Shown one piece after another: positions 54,402 to 62,155 of a stretch of 64,000 nucleotides of DNA. The stretch is taken from contig JAFWRM010000032.1 of NCBI GenBank assembly GCA_017519975.1, positions 80,415 to 144,414 on the forward strand. Reading direction: 5' to 3'. A program made the translations under genes and the position numbers. The stretch comes from Oscillospiraceae bacterium (lineage in GTDB: Bacteria > Bacillota > Clostridia > Oscillospirales > Oscillospiraceae). Numbering within the stretch: position 1 is the stretch's first letter; each line of letters starts with the position of its first letter. The notes beneath the pieces are model-generated. The model had not been told where the DNA came from. It did not search any database and worked only from the letters and a program-made list of their open reading frames with translations.

Positions 54402-56939
54402 ATGAAGAAATATGTGATCGGGATCCTTGCCCATGTGGACGCGGGCAAGACCACGCTGTCCGAAGCTCTGCTGTATGTTTCCGGCGCCATCCGTACCGCG
54501 GGAAGGGTGGATCACGGCAGCGCGTTTCTGGATACCTTTGAAATGGAGCGCCGCCGGGGCATCACTATCTTTTCCAAGCAGGCGGTGCTTTCGACGGGAA
54601 ACGCGGTGCTCACGCTGCTGGATACTCCCGGACATGTGGATTTCGCCCCGGAAATGGAGCGTACACTGGCGGTGCTGGACGGCGCGATCCTGGTGATCAG
54701 CGGAACGGACGGCGTCCAGAGCCATACCATGACCGTATGGCGGCTTCTGAGAAAATACAGGGTTCCGACGTTCCTGTTCATCAATAAGATGGATCTGAAC
54801 GGGGCAGACCGGGTCAGAGTGAGAAGATCACTTGAACAGGAGCTTGGAGCAGGTTTTTTTGATGCCGACAGCGGAGACCCGGAGGAAGCGGCGTCGAACG
54901 ATGAGGATCTGATGGAGGAGTATCTGTCCAGCGGAACTCTGAGCGGACACAGTCTGCGGTCAGCAGTGACCGAGGGAAGAGTCTTTCCCTGCTGGTACGG
55001 CTCCGCTCTGAAACTGCAGGGCGTTCAGGAATTTCTGGAAGGGATGCTCGCTTTCCTTCCGGAACGCGAGCCGTCCGCGGGAGCCTTCGGTGCCAGAGTA
55101 TTCAAGATTTCCCGGGATGAACAGGGTGTGAGGCTCACCCATATGAAAATAACTTCCGGGCTCCTCCGCGTTCGCGATGCCGTGACGGACGGGCAGAGGG
55201 AAGAGAAGGTGACCCGCCTGCGTCTGTATTCCGGCAGCCGGTATTCACAGGTCGATTGCGCAGGCCCCGGTGAAGTGATCGCTGCGGAAGGGCTGACGGG
55301 GACCCGGCCCGGCATGGGGCTGGGGACGGAGAAGGGGACCGCGGAGTATCTTGTGGAACCGGTGCTTTCCTACCGTGTTCTGCTGCCCGAAGGGACAGAT
55401 CCGATCCGGGCCGTCGGCTGGCTGCGTCAGCTGGAGGACGAAGAGCCTCAGCTCCACGTGGACTGGAACGAAAGGCAGAAGGAGATCGGGGTTCGTCTGA
55501 TGGGGCCTGTTCAGCTGGAAGTACTGGCCCAGCAGCTGCTCGACCGCTTCGGGCTGAACGTTGAATTCGGACCGGGAAGCATACGTTACCGCGAAACCAT
55601 TGCCGAACCCGTGGAAGGTGTGGGTCATTATGAGCCGCTGCGGCATTATGCGGAGGTCCATCTGGTCATCGAACCGGGGCCGAATGGGAGCGGCATCGTG
55701 CTGGACTCTGTCTGCCCGGAAGACAGGCTCGACCGGAACTGGCAGCGGCTGATCCTGACGCATCTGGCGGAAAAGCAGCATCTGGGCGTCCTTACCGGTT
55801 CACCGCTGACAGATGTGAAGATCACGCTGACGGCGGGCAGAGCTCACGAAAAGCACACGGAGGGGGGCGACTTCCGGCAGGCGACCTATCGTGCCGTACG
55901 GCACGGACTGATGCAGGCAACGCCGGTACTTCTGGAGCCGTGGTACGATTTCGTCGTCACCGTTCCGGGTCAGTACGTGGGAAGGGTCATGAACGACCTG
56001 TCTGCACGGCATGCGGAGTATAAGGTCAGGCAGGAGGGTGAACTTGCGGTATTCACCTGCTCCGCCGCCGTATCCGATCTGCGCGACTATACGGCCGAGG
56101 CGGCCGCTGCCGCCCATGGCACGGCGCAGATCAGCTTTACCGTCAAAGGCTACTTCCCCTGCCGGGAACCGGAGACTGTGGCGGAGCAGATCGGATACGA
56201 TCCGGAAGCGGATACGGAGAATACGGCGGACAGCGTATTCTGCAGTCACGGAGCCGGGGTGAATGTGAACTGGAGAGAGGTAACGGCCCACATGCATCTG
56301 CCGGGAACGCTGCGGCGCGAACAGGAGGAGGAAGAACGGGAGCAGGCCGTTCGCTGCGTGGACCGTGCCGCGGACGACGAGGAGCTTCGCAGGATATTTG
56401 AACGGACCTACGGCCCGATCCGCCGGCGCACGGAGGGCAGCGTCAACCGTCCGGCCCGCCCGGCGTCGGAGAAACCGTACCGGGGCACGCCCGTCAGAAC
56501 GGGAACGGAATACGTGCTGGTGGATGGGTACAACATCATTTTTGCGTGGGAAGAACTGAAATGCCTGGCAGAGAAAAGCCTGGACAGCGCCCGCGCGCGG
56601 CTACTGGAGATACTGAGGAACTACCAGGCGTTTCTGGACAACCGGGTGATCCTGGTTTTCGACGCGTATAAGGTCAAAGGCAATCCCGGCAGCGTGGAAC
56701 AGCATGGGAACGTTGCGGTCGTCTATACCCGGGAAGCGGAGACCGCGGACATGTACATCGAGAAAGTCAGCCGGGGCCTGGCGAAGAATTACAGGGTCCG
56801 CGTGGCCACTTCGGACGGGCTGGAACAGATCATCGTGCTGGGGCACGGCTGTCTGAGGATCTCCGCCGCGCAGTTCGAGGAGGAGGTCCGCCGGACGGAC
56901 CGGGCGATCCGGGCCTATCTGGACAGTCAGCGAAGCTGA
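54402..56939 (+). CDS. TetM/EF-G-like ribosomal GTPase fused to a Rae1/YacP-type NYN ribonuclease domain
   Basis: The 845-residue protein begins at the ATG after AAGGAAGG. Residues 1-660 are a translational GTPase of the tetracycline-protection type: G1 AHVDAGKT (10-17), GITIF switch, DTPGH (74-78), NKMD (128-131), and an EF-G-like domain IV/V region with LLEPWYDFVVTVPGQYVGR. A charged linker follows. Residues 703-845 match Rae1/YacP, the NYN-fold RNase that cuts mRNA in the ribosomal A site: VDGYNIIFAWEEL (D708), VFDAYKVKG, ETADMYIEK and VATSDGLEQ. The fusion suggests a factor that binds the A site and cleaves or clears mRNA there. Tetracycline resistance is possible but not shown. Confidence 0.88.
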   Translation: MKKYVIGILAHVDAGKTTLSEALLYVSGAIRTAGRVDHGSAFLDTFEMERRRGITIFSKQAVLSTGNAVLTLLDTPGHVDFAPEMERTLAVLDGAILVISGTDGVQSHTMTVWRLLRKYRVPTFLFINKMDLNGADRVRVRRSLEQELGAGFFDADSGDPEEAASNDEDLMEEYLSSGTLSGHSLRSAVTEGRVFPCWYGSALKLQGVQEFLEGMLAFLPEREPSAGAFGARVFKISRDEQGVRLTHMKITSGLLRVRDAVTDGQREEKVTRLRLYSGSRYSQVDCAGPGEVIAAEGLTGTRPGMGLGTEKGTAEYLVEPVLSYRVLLPEGTDPIRAVGWLRQLEDEEPQLHVDWNERQKEIGVRLMGPVQLEVLAQQLLDRFGLNVEFGPGSIRYRETIAEPVEGVGHYEPLRHYAEVHLVIEPGPNGSGIVLDSVCPEDRLDRNWQRLILTHLAEKQHLGVLTGSPLTDVKITLTAGRAHEKHTEGGDFRQATYRAVRHGLMQATPVLLEPWYDFVVTVPGQYVGRVMNDLSARHAEYKVRQEGELAVFTCSAAVSDLRDYTAEAAAAAHGTAQISFTVKGYFPCREPETVAEQIGYDPEADTENTADSVFCSHGAGVNVNWREVTAHMHLPGTLRREQEEEEREQAVRCVDRAADDEELRRIFERTYGPIRRRTEGSVNRPARPASEKPYRGTPVRTGTEYVLVDGYNIIFAWEELKCLAEKSLDSARARLLEILRNYQAFLDNRVILVFDAYKVKGNPGSVEQHGNVAVVYTREAETADMYIEKVSRGLAKNYRVRVATSDGLEQIIVLGHGCLRISAAQFEEEVRRTDRAIRAYLDSQRS

Positions 56940-57086
56940 CGGCACCGCGGCGTTTCGCGGACGGAGCGCAATCTTCACGCAAACTTAATATAATTACTCT
57001 TTTTATTTCACATCTTGCTGATAGAATACAATCAGACAGCAGAAGAGTTTTTCATTGTTTTCATTTTTATTTTCTCCTTTCAAATT

Positions 57087-57110
57087 GGCGGCTCCGGTCA
57101 CGGAGCCGCC
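57087..57110 (+). terminator. Terminator upstream of tRNA-Pro
   Basis: The perfect 10-bp stem (57087-57096/57101-57110, loop GTCA) is followed by a T-rich run. It ends transcripts from the GTPase-NYN gene before the tRNA promoter. The AT-rich bases 56980-57080 before it show nothing else. Confidence 0.8.
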
Positions 57111-57130
57111 TCATTTTGTTTGGTTTTATC

Positions 57131-57159
57131 TTGACATCTTCTTTCGTACCGATTATAAT
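57131..57159 (+). promoter_or_regulatory. Predicted tRNA-Pro promoter
   Basis: TTGACA (57131-57136), 17 bases, TATAAT (57154-57159); full consensus. Confidence 0.85.
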
Positions 57160-57171
57160 GCACAAGGCTAG

Positions 57172-57247
57172 CGGGGTGTAGCGCAGATGGTAGCGCGCAT
57201 GGTTCGGGTCCATGAGGCCGTGGGTTCAAATCCCGCCACTCCGACCA
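57172..57247 (+). tRNA. tRNA-Pro (anticodon CGG)
   Basis: Acceptor CGGGGTG/CACTCCG (C1-G72 as usual for proline), anticodon arm CATGG-TTCGGGT-CCATG, T arm GGTTCAAATCC, encoded CCA. Confidence 0.96.
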
Positions 57248-57249
57248 GC

Positions 57250-57289
57250 AAACGGTCCTCTTCTGTTCTCGGACGGGAGAGGACCGTTT
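57250..57289 (+). terminator. Hairpin after tRNA-Pro
   Basis: The perfect 12-bp stem (57250-57261/57278-57289) ends in TTT. The short T run suggests partial read-through into the downstream genes, which lack an obvious promoter. Confidence 0.65.
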
Positions 57290-57323
57290 CAGCATCCTGC
57301 AGAAACCGGAAAGGAGACAAAGC

Positions 57324-57635
57324 ATGAAGAAACTGATCCTCATCATCATTATTCTCGCACTGGCGGCAGGAGTTCTGTACCTGCTGAATACCAAAGGGTA
57401 TATCTTTACCCGAGCGCAGCAGGAGCAGGCGGTAGCGCAGGCATACGAAGACGGCTACCAGGACGCGCTGAATGACATTCAGGCGAAGATGGAAGCTCAG
57501 GAAGCCCAGGAGGGGGAGGACATCCTTTCGCTTTTCGGGGAAGTTGCTGACGACGTCAGAGATTATCTGAAGGATAAGATCAGGGATTACGTTTCTGGAA
57601 AACTGTCGTCTTTGACGGGAGGCAGCGGGTCTTGA
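57324..57635 (+). CDS. Small membrane-anchored protein, 103 residues, unknown function
   Basis: One N-terminal helix (KKLILIIIILALAAGVLYLL) is followed by a soluble tail that looks helical and coiled-coil prone, rich in Gln, Ala and Glu, ending in a Gly/Ser stretch. The ribosome site AAAGGAGACAAAGC is excellent. The stop overlaps the start of the thiamine pyrophosphokinase gene (TTGA), so the two are translated in coupling. It could be a signal-anchored extracytoplasmic protein. I do not recognise it. Confidence 0.7.
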   Translation: MKKLILIIIILALAAGVLYLLNTKGYIFTRAQQEQAVAQAYEDGYQDALNDIQAKMEAQEAQEGEDILSLFGEVADDVRDYLKDKIRDYVSGKLSSLTGGSGS

Positions 57636-58261
57636 ACCGCTGCGTGATCGTCGGAGGGGCGGATATCGGCGATCCGGAACGGATCACCGGTCTGCTTTAT
57701 CCGGGCGACGTATTCGTTTACTGCGACAGCGGCCTGAGGCATCGTGAAGTGTTGATGCGGGCGCCGGACCTGATCGTCGGCGACTTCGATTCCAGCGTAC
57801 TTCCCGAGGAGACCGGGGCGGAGACCATTGTGCTTCCGTGCGAGAAGGACGATACGGACACGGCGTTTGCCGTGAAGGAGATGCTGCGGAGAGGATACAG
57901 GGACTTTCTGCTGCTTGGGGCGACGGGAGGACGGATCGATCATACACTGGGCAATCTCTCGCTGCTCATGCTGCTGGATTCTGCCGGAGCGCGCGGGATG
58001 ATCGCGGACGATCGGTCGCTGATCACGCTGGTAAGCAGTGACGTTCCCTCCACCGTTTCCGATGAATGGGCGTTCTTCTCCCTGCTTGCCGCGGGGGGAG
58101 AGGCGACCGGCGTTACGGTCACCGGAGCGAAATACCCGCTGACGGGGGCGACGCTTACGCCGGAGTTCCCCCTCGGGGTCAGCAATGAAGTCCTTCCCGG
58201 GCAGACGGCGGAGATATGCGTGACCGGGGGACGGCTGTTCCTGATCCGCGACAGAGATTGA
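57632..58261 (+). CDS. Thiamine pyrophosphokinase
   Basis: The 209-residue protein has the family signatures CDSGLRH, PDLIVGDFDSS, CEKDDTDTAFAVKEM and GATGGRIDHTLGNLSLL, which bind ATP and thiamine. It makes thiamine diphosphate from thiamine and ATP. The TTG start overlaps the preceding stop by four bases and has GGAGG nine bases upstream. In many Clostridia this gene follows rsgA-rpe; those genes are not here. Confidence 0.92.
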   Translation: MNRCVIVGGADIGDPERITGLLYPGDVFVYCDSGLRHREVLMRAPDLIVGDFDSSVLPEETGAETIVLPCEKDDTDTAFAVKEMLRRGYRDFLLLGATGGRIDHTLGNLSLLMLLDSAGARGMIADDRSLITLVSSDVPSTVSDEWAFFSLLAAGGEATGVTVTGAKYPLTGATLTPEFPLGVSNEVLPGQTAEICVTGGRLFLIRDRD

Positions 58262-58305
58262 AAAAGCCCGGGCCTGTGCATCATTGCACACGGCCCGGGC
58301 CTTTT
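58262..58305. terminator. Terminator between thiamine pyrophosphokinase and purN-like genes
   Basis: A long stem (AAAA plus GCCCGGGCC plus TGTGCA pairing with the right arm, one bulged C on each side of the second GC block) is followed by TTTT. It serves both converging genes. Confidence 0.85.
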
Positions 58306-58316
58306 CCTGTCTTATC

Positions 58317-58949
58317 TCAGGATTCGTCTTCGATCAGAAGTCTCTCCCCGCGCAGCACAAGCCGGCCGGAGCAGTACAGCTGGATGGCTTTGATCAGAAC
58401 ATCCCATTCAGCCTTCTCCATGATGCGGCGCTGCAGAGTATCCACGGTATCGTCCTGTCGGACTTCCACGGGCGTCTGAAGAATGATCTTGGCGTTTTCC
58501 GGCAGATCGGTGACCAGCAGAGCGGTGGCACCCGTGACACGGACGCCCGCTTCGATGGCCTCCCTGGCGGCACGGGCACCGGGATACAGCGTGCCGTAGA
58601 AGGACGGCAGCAGCGAGGGATGGGTAAAGATGATGCGCTCTTTGTAGGCACGGAAGAACTGGATCTCCAGCCAGCGGTTCAGCCCGGCCAGAACGACAAG
58701 GTCGATATCCAGATCCTGCAGCTTCTTTATGATGGCCTCCGTGAAGGAGGAACGGTTCGGGAAGATGGAATAATCCACCACGGTGGTCGGGATGTTGGCG
58801 AACTGTGCCCGCTGCAGCGCATAGGCGTCGGGAACGGAAGAGATGACTTCACAAAGCTCGCAGTCGCCGAGCTCGCCGAACAGAGATGCGTCCAGTATGG
58901 CCTGCAGATTGGCGCCGCCGCCGGACACCAGAATTGCGGTTCTGACCAA
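58317..58949 (-). CDS. PurN-like formyltransferase-fold protein with altered catalytic residues
   Basis: The 210-residue protein aligns with glycinamide ribonucleotide transformylase along its length (VSGGGANLQAIL, VVLAGLNRWL, THPSLLPSF). The catalytic Asn-His-Asp of PurN is incomplete: the His is H110, but the Asn position two residues earlier is Phe108 and the Asp position is Glu151 in VTDLPE. Normal formyl transfer is therefore doubtful, and it may be a paralogue with another acceptor. The TTG start follows AGGGGGCCATATCC. No other purine genes lie nearby. A promoter TTGAAA-N17-TATATT is upstream. Confidence 0.8.
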   Translation of the reverse strand: MVRTAILVSGGGANLQAILDASLFGELGDCELCEVISSVPDAYALQRAQFANIPTTVVDYSIFPNRSSFTEAIIKKLQDLDIDLVVLAGLNRWLEIQFFRAYKERIIFTHPSLLPSFYGTLYPGARAAREAIEAGVRVTGATALLVTDLPENAKIILQTPVEVRQDDTVDTLQRRIMEKAEWDVLIKAIQLYCSGRLVLRGERLLIEDES

Positions 58950-58981
58950 GGATATGGCCCCCTTTTTCGAATGCTGACAAC

Positions 58982-59010
58982 AATATATAGTATTCCGCCC
59001 CGGTTTTCAA
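58982..59010 (-). promoter_or_regulatory. Predicted promoter of the PurN-like gene
   Basis: On the minus strand TTGAAA (59005-59010) and TATATT (58982-58987) are 17 bases apart. Confidence 0.65.
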
Positions 59011-59042
59011 CTGGTAGAACGACGAAATTGCAGCTGCCGTCG

Positions 59043-59071
59043 TTGTTTTTTGCCGTGAGGTAGGATAGAAT
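59043..59071 (+). promoter_or_regulatory. Predicted promoter of the YgiQ-like gene
   Basis: TTGTTT (59043-59048), 17 bases, TAGAAT (59066-59071). Confidence 0.65.
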
Positions 59072-59100
59072 GAAACAAACTATGGTTTCAGGTGGTCGCG

Positions 59101-61017
59101 ATGGCAGACAGGCTCGATTTTTTGCCCGTTTCAAAACAGGATATGGAAGACCGGGAGTGGTGGTATTACGATTTTCTGGTCGTCACGGGGGACGCTTACG
59201 TCGATCACCCCAGTTTCGGCGCCGCGGTCATCAGTCGAGTACTGGAAGCGGCGGGGTATCGGGTGGCCGTTCTCTCTCAGCCGGACTGGCACAGTTCAAA
59301 GGCGTTTGCGGAGATGGGACGTCCCAGGTACGCGGTCATGATCGGTGCCGGGAATCTGGACAGTATGGTGGCACACTATACGGCCTCCAGAAAACGGCGG
59401 GGTGACGACGCTTATTCTCCGGGAAGAAAGGCGGGGCGGCGTCCGGACCACGCGGTCATCGTCTACGCCAATCGGGCCAGGGAAGCCTTCCCGGATCTTC
59501 CCGTAGTCATCGGCGGAATGGAAGCGAGCCTCCGTCGGTTTGCGCACTACGATTACTGGGAGGATAAGGTTCGCCGCAGCGTGCTGGAGGATTCCGGGGC
59601 GGATCTTCTGGTTTACGGCATGGGCGAGACGGCTACCCTCGCCATCGCCGCGGAACTCGCCCGTGCGAGAAGACCGGAGGAGATGCGGGATATCCGGGGA
59701 ACCGCGTTTCTGGCGTCGGATCCCTCCGCGTGCGTTTTTCCACACGTAACGTGCCCTTCCTTCGAGGAGGTAAGCAGGGATAAGCGGGCCTACGCCGAGG
59801 CCAACCGCATACAGTATGACGAGCACGATCCCGTACGGGGAAGGGCGATCCTGCAGCAGTCGGGGGATCGTTGGCTGGTAGTCAATCCGCCGCAGATGCC
59901 GCTGCCGACGAAGGAGTTCGACCGGATATCCGAACTGCCGTACGCACGGCTGCCGCATCCGGATTACGACGCCATGGGGGGCGTACCCGCCATCGAAGAG
60001 GTGCGTTTTTCCATCATTCATAACCGTGGCTGCTTCGGCGCGTGCAATTTCTGCTCGCTGGCGTTTCACCAGGGGAGAATGATCACCTGCAGAAGCGAGG
60101 AGTCGGTACTGCGCGAGGCGGAGCTGCTGACGAAGCTGCCGGATTTCAAGGGGTATATCCACGATGTGGGAGGCCCTACGGCGAATTTCCGACATCCTTC
60201 CTGCGCAAAGCAGAAAAAGTACGGCATGTGCAAGGGGAAAAACTGCCTGACGCCGGAGCCGTGCGGAAGTCTGAACGCAGACCATTCCGATTATCTGCGG
60301 CTGCTGAGAAGGCTGAGGGAGGTCCCAGGGGTAAAAAAAGTATTCGTTCGATCCGGGATCCGCTTCGATTATCTGATGCTGGACCGCACGGAGTTCTTTT
60401 CCGAACTTGTAAGATATCACATCTCCGGGCAGCTGAAGGTCGCGCCTGAGCATTGCATCGACTCCGTTCTGGATTACATGGGGAAACCCCACAACCAGGT
60501 CTACGAGCGTTTTCAGCAGAAGTACGCACGCCTGAACGCACGCTTCGCCAAAGAGCAGTATCTCGTGCCGTATCTGATCTCTTCGCATCCCGGCAGCACG
60601 CTGGAGGATGCGGTGCGTCTGGCAGAATACCTGAACCGGACAGGGCGACAGCCCGAGCAGGTGCAGGATTTCTACCCCACGCCCGGTACGCTTTCCACCT
60701 GCATGTACTATACCGGCATCGATCCACGTACCATGAAAGCGGTTTACGTTGCGCGTTCCCCGAAAGAAAAGGCCATGCAGCGCGCTCTGCTTCAGTGGAA
60801 ACGCCCGGAGAAGCGAGGCCTTGTGCTGGAAGCGCTGAGGATCACAGGGCGTACGGACCTGATCGGATGGGGGAAGGAATGCCTGATCCGTCCGGAGCGC
60901 AGGTCGGAGGACCGGTCGGGCAGAAAAGGTGAGGCCGACGACAGCTCTCCCCGGAACAGAGCAGGAAAAAAGACACGAAAGCCGTCGAAGGGGAAGCCGA
61001 CGAAACGACGTCGATGA
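59101..61017 (+). CDS. YgiQ family radical SAM protein (UPF0313)
   Basis: The 638-residue protein has the YgiQ N-terminal domain (FLPVSKQDMEDREWWYYDFL, VIGGMEASLRRFAHYDYW) and the radical-SAM cluster motif CFGACNFC followed by SLAFHQGR. Later marks are LKVAPEHC and the C-terminal FYPTPGTLSTCMYYTG. The tail from about residue 600 is basic and low-complexity. The family is widespread but its reaction is not established. The ATG five bases after AGGTGG is chosen over a GTG three codons upstream. It is not the missing glycyl-radical activase, which has a different, shorter architecture. Confidence 0.92.
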   Translation: MADRLDFLPVSKQDMEDREWWYYDFLVVTGDAYVDHPSFGAAVISRVLEAAGYRVAVLSQPDWHSSKAFAEMGRPRYAVMIGAGNLDSMVAHYTASRKRRGDDAYSPGRKAGRRPDHAVIVYANRAREAFPDLPVVIGGMEASLRRFAHYDYWEDKVRRSVLEDSGADLLVYGMGETATLAIAAELARARRPEEMRDIRGTAFLASDPSACVFPHVTCPSFEEVSRDKRAYAEANRIQYDEHDPVRGRAILQQSGDRWLVVNPPQMPLPTKEFDRISELPYARLPHPDYDAMGGVPAIEEVRFSIIHNRGCFGACNFCSLAFHQGRMITCRSEESVLREAELLTKLPDFKGYIHDVGGPTANFRHPSCAKQKKYGMCKGKNCLTPEPCGSLNADHSDYLRLLRRLREVPGVKKVFVRSGIRFDYLMLDRTEFFSELVRYHISGQLKVAPEHCIDSVLDYMGKPHNQVYERFQQKYARLNARFAKEQYLVPYLISSHPGSTLEDAVRLAEYLNRTGRQPEQVQDFYPTPGTLSTCMYYTGIDPRTMKAVYVARSPKEKAMQRALLQWKRPEKRGLVLEALRITGRTDLIGWGKECLIRPERRSEDRSGRKGEADDSSPRNRAGKKTRKPSKGKPTKRRR

Positions 61018-61032
61018 AACGGTGAAAAAGAA

Positions 61033-61065
61033 CGGCGCCGGTCTCATCAGCAGAGACCGGCGCCG
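61033..61065 (-). terminator. Terminator of the DUF2156 gene
   Basis: The perfect 13-bp stem (61033-61045/61053-61065) is followed on the minus strand by TTCTTTTT; it may also stop the converging YgiQ transcript. Confidence 0.82.
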
Positions 61066-61072
61066 AAGCGCA

Positions 61073-61954
61073 TCATGGGATCGTGATCAGGTATTTGTTC
61101 AGCAGCCGATCGGGAAGATAGGACAGCTTTGTTTTTCGAAGGCCGGGGTCGCCGTTGTCATCCTCACGGTTGATCCACTGCACGCGGCTGTCTCCGGCAT
61201 ACATGGCGGAATAATGGTTCACGACCATCTGGTAAGCGCCTTTCTCGTCGCGAAGGGCTTTCTCAATGTGCACGTAGAGCGTATCCCGGATGATTTCCCC
61301 AAAGGCAAAGCCGAAAATATGTCCTTCCGCCGTCAGCATGCCGCCGGAGAGGGGACAGTCGTCCAGATGCTCCAGCATGTCGAGAGCCATCAGATCTTCC
61401 GTGCGCTTTACGGGATCCATGGAGGGGTCGAGAATGAAGTTTTCTTTCAGAAATGCGATCACGGCCGGAACGTCGGATGGCGTTACCGGTTCAAAACTCC
61501 AGTCCGGGTGATTGCGGCGGAACTGGCTCATCTGGTTCCTCTGACCGCTGAGCTTCCGACCGGCCATGGTCACCAGAGATTCGGCACGGTAAAGGTAGTC
61601 CGCGTAATCCCGCTGCGGCGTCACCGTGCATCCGGGATACAGCTGTTCAAACATGGGAACATGGGACTCCGGTATGGTGGTAAAGCACATGGGTGAGCTG
61701 CCTTTGTTTTCCTTTACCAGCCGCTGAACGGCCTCCGCGTGGTCCCGGCTGATCGGAAGAGCGTAATGGGGAGTGGAGGAATCGTCGTGGAGGCAGATGT
61801 AGAGCGAGTTTCCGTCGGTATGATACTTCATGCGGCAGAAATCCCGCCACATCATCAGACAACCGGGGGTGGGATCGCATTCACGTCCTGTGAGAAACGG
61901 TAGAAAGGATCTGAGGCAGGCGGCGTCCTGCCAGGTCAGCTTCTGAAAATGCAT
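61073..61954 (-). CDS. DUF2156 protein (phosphatidylglycerol lysyltransferase C-terminal domain type)
   Basis: The 293-residue soluble protein resembles the GNAT-like catalytic domain of MprF (DUF2156) without the membrane flippase. Marks include YLYRAESLVTMAGRKLSGQR and QWINREDDNGDPGLRKTKLS near the C-terminus, the usual position of the active-site segment. Stand-alone copies may transfer amino acids from aminoacyl-tRNA to an unknown acceptor. The ATG ending at 61954 is preceded by AAGGTGAAACGA. A -10 TATAAT (62003-62008 on the minus strand) is present, but its -35 is poor. Confidence 0.82.
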   Translation of the reverse strand: MHFQKLTWQDAACLRSFLPFLTGRECDPTPGCLMMWRDFCRMKYHTDGNSLYICLHDDSSTPHYALPISRDHAEAVQRLVKENKGSSPMCFTTIPESHVPMFEQLYPGCTVTPQRDYADYLYRAESLVTMAGRKLSGQRNQMSQFRRNHPDWSFEPVTPSDVPAVIAFLKENFILDPSMDPVKRTEDLMALDMLEHLDDCPLSGGMLTAEGHIFGFAFGEIIRDTLYVHIEKALRDEKGAYQMVVNHYSAMYAGDSRVQWINREDDNGDPGLRKTKLSYLPDRLLNKYLITIP

Positions 61955-62092
61955 TCGTTTCACCTTGAAGATCAGAATTGGCTGAATTGTCAGCAATTTT
62001 TTATTATACCATCATTTGCATCGTTTACTTTCTGTTTTCAGAAAATTCATGGATTTGCCGTAACATTTTCTCTGTTCCAGACAGAGTCGCTC

Positions 62093-62121
62093 TTGTTTTG
62101 TTGCGAAAATGAGAGTACAAT
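62093..62121 (+). promoter_or_regulatory. Predicted promoter of the third MATE gene
   Basis: TTGTTT (62093-62098), 17 bases, TACAAT (62116-62121). Confidence 0.6.
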
Positions 62122-62155
62122 GCGTCGCGTATGCTCGGAGAAAGGGGGATCGACA

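Noticed and set aside
54402..56939. Calling the GTPase-NYN fusion a tetracycline-resistance gene
   Set aside because: The GTPase is TetM-like, but the NYN fusion, the short leader without an attenuator and the core-gene setting do not support a dedicated resistance gene.
59101..61017. The radical SAM protein as the missing glycyl-radical-enzyme activase
   Set aside because: It has YgiQ/UPF0313 architecture, over twice the usual activase length, with a different cysteine spacing context, and lies 53 kb away.
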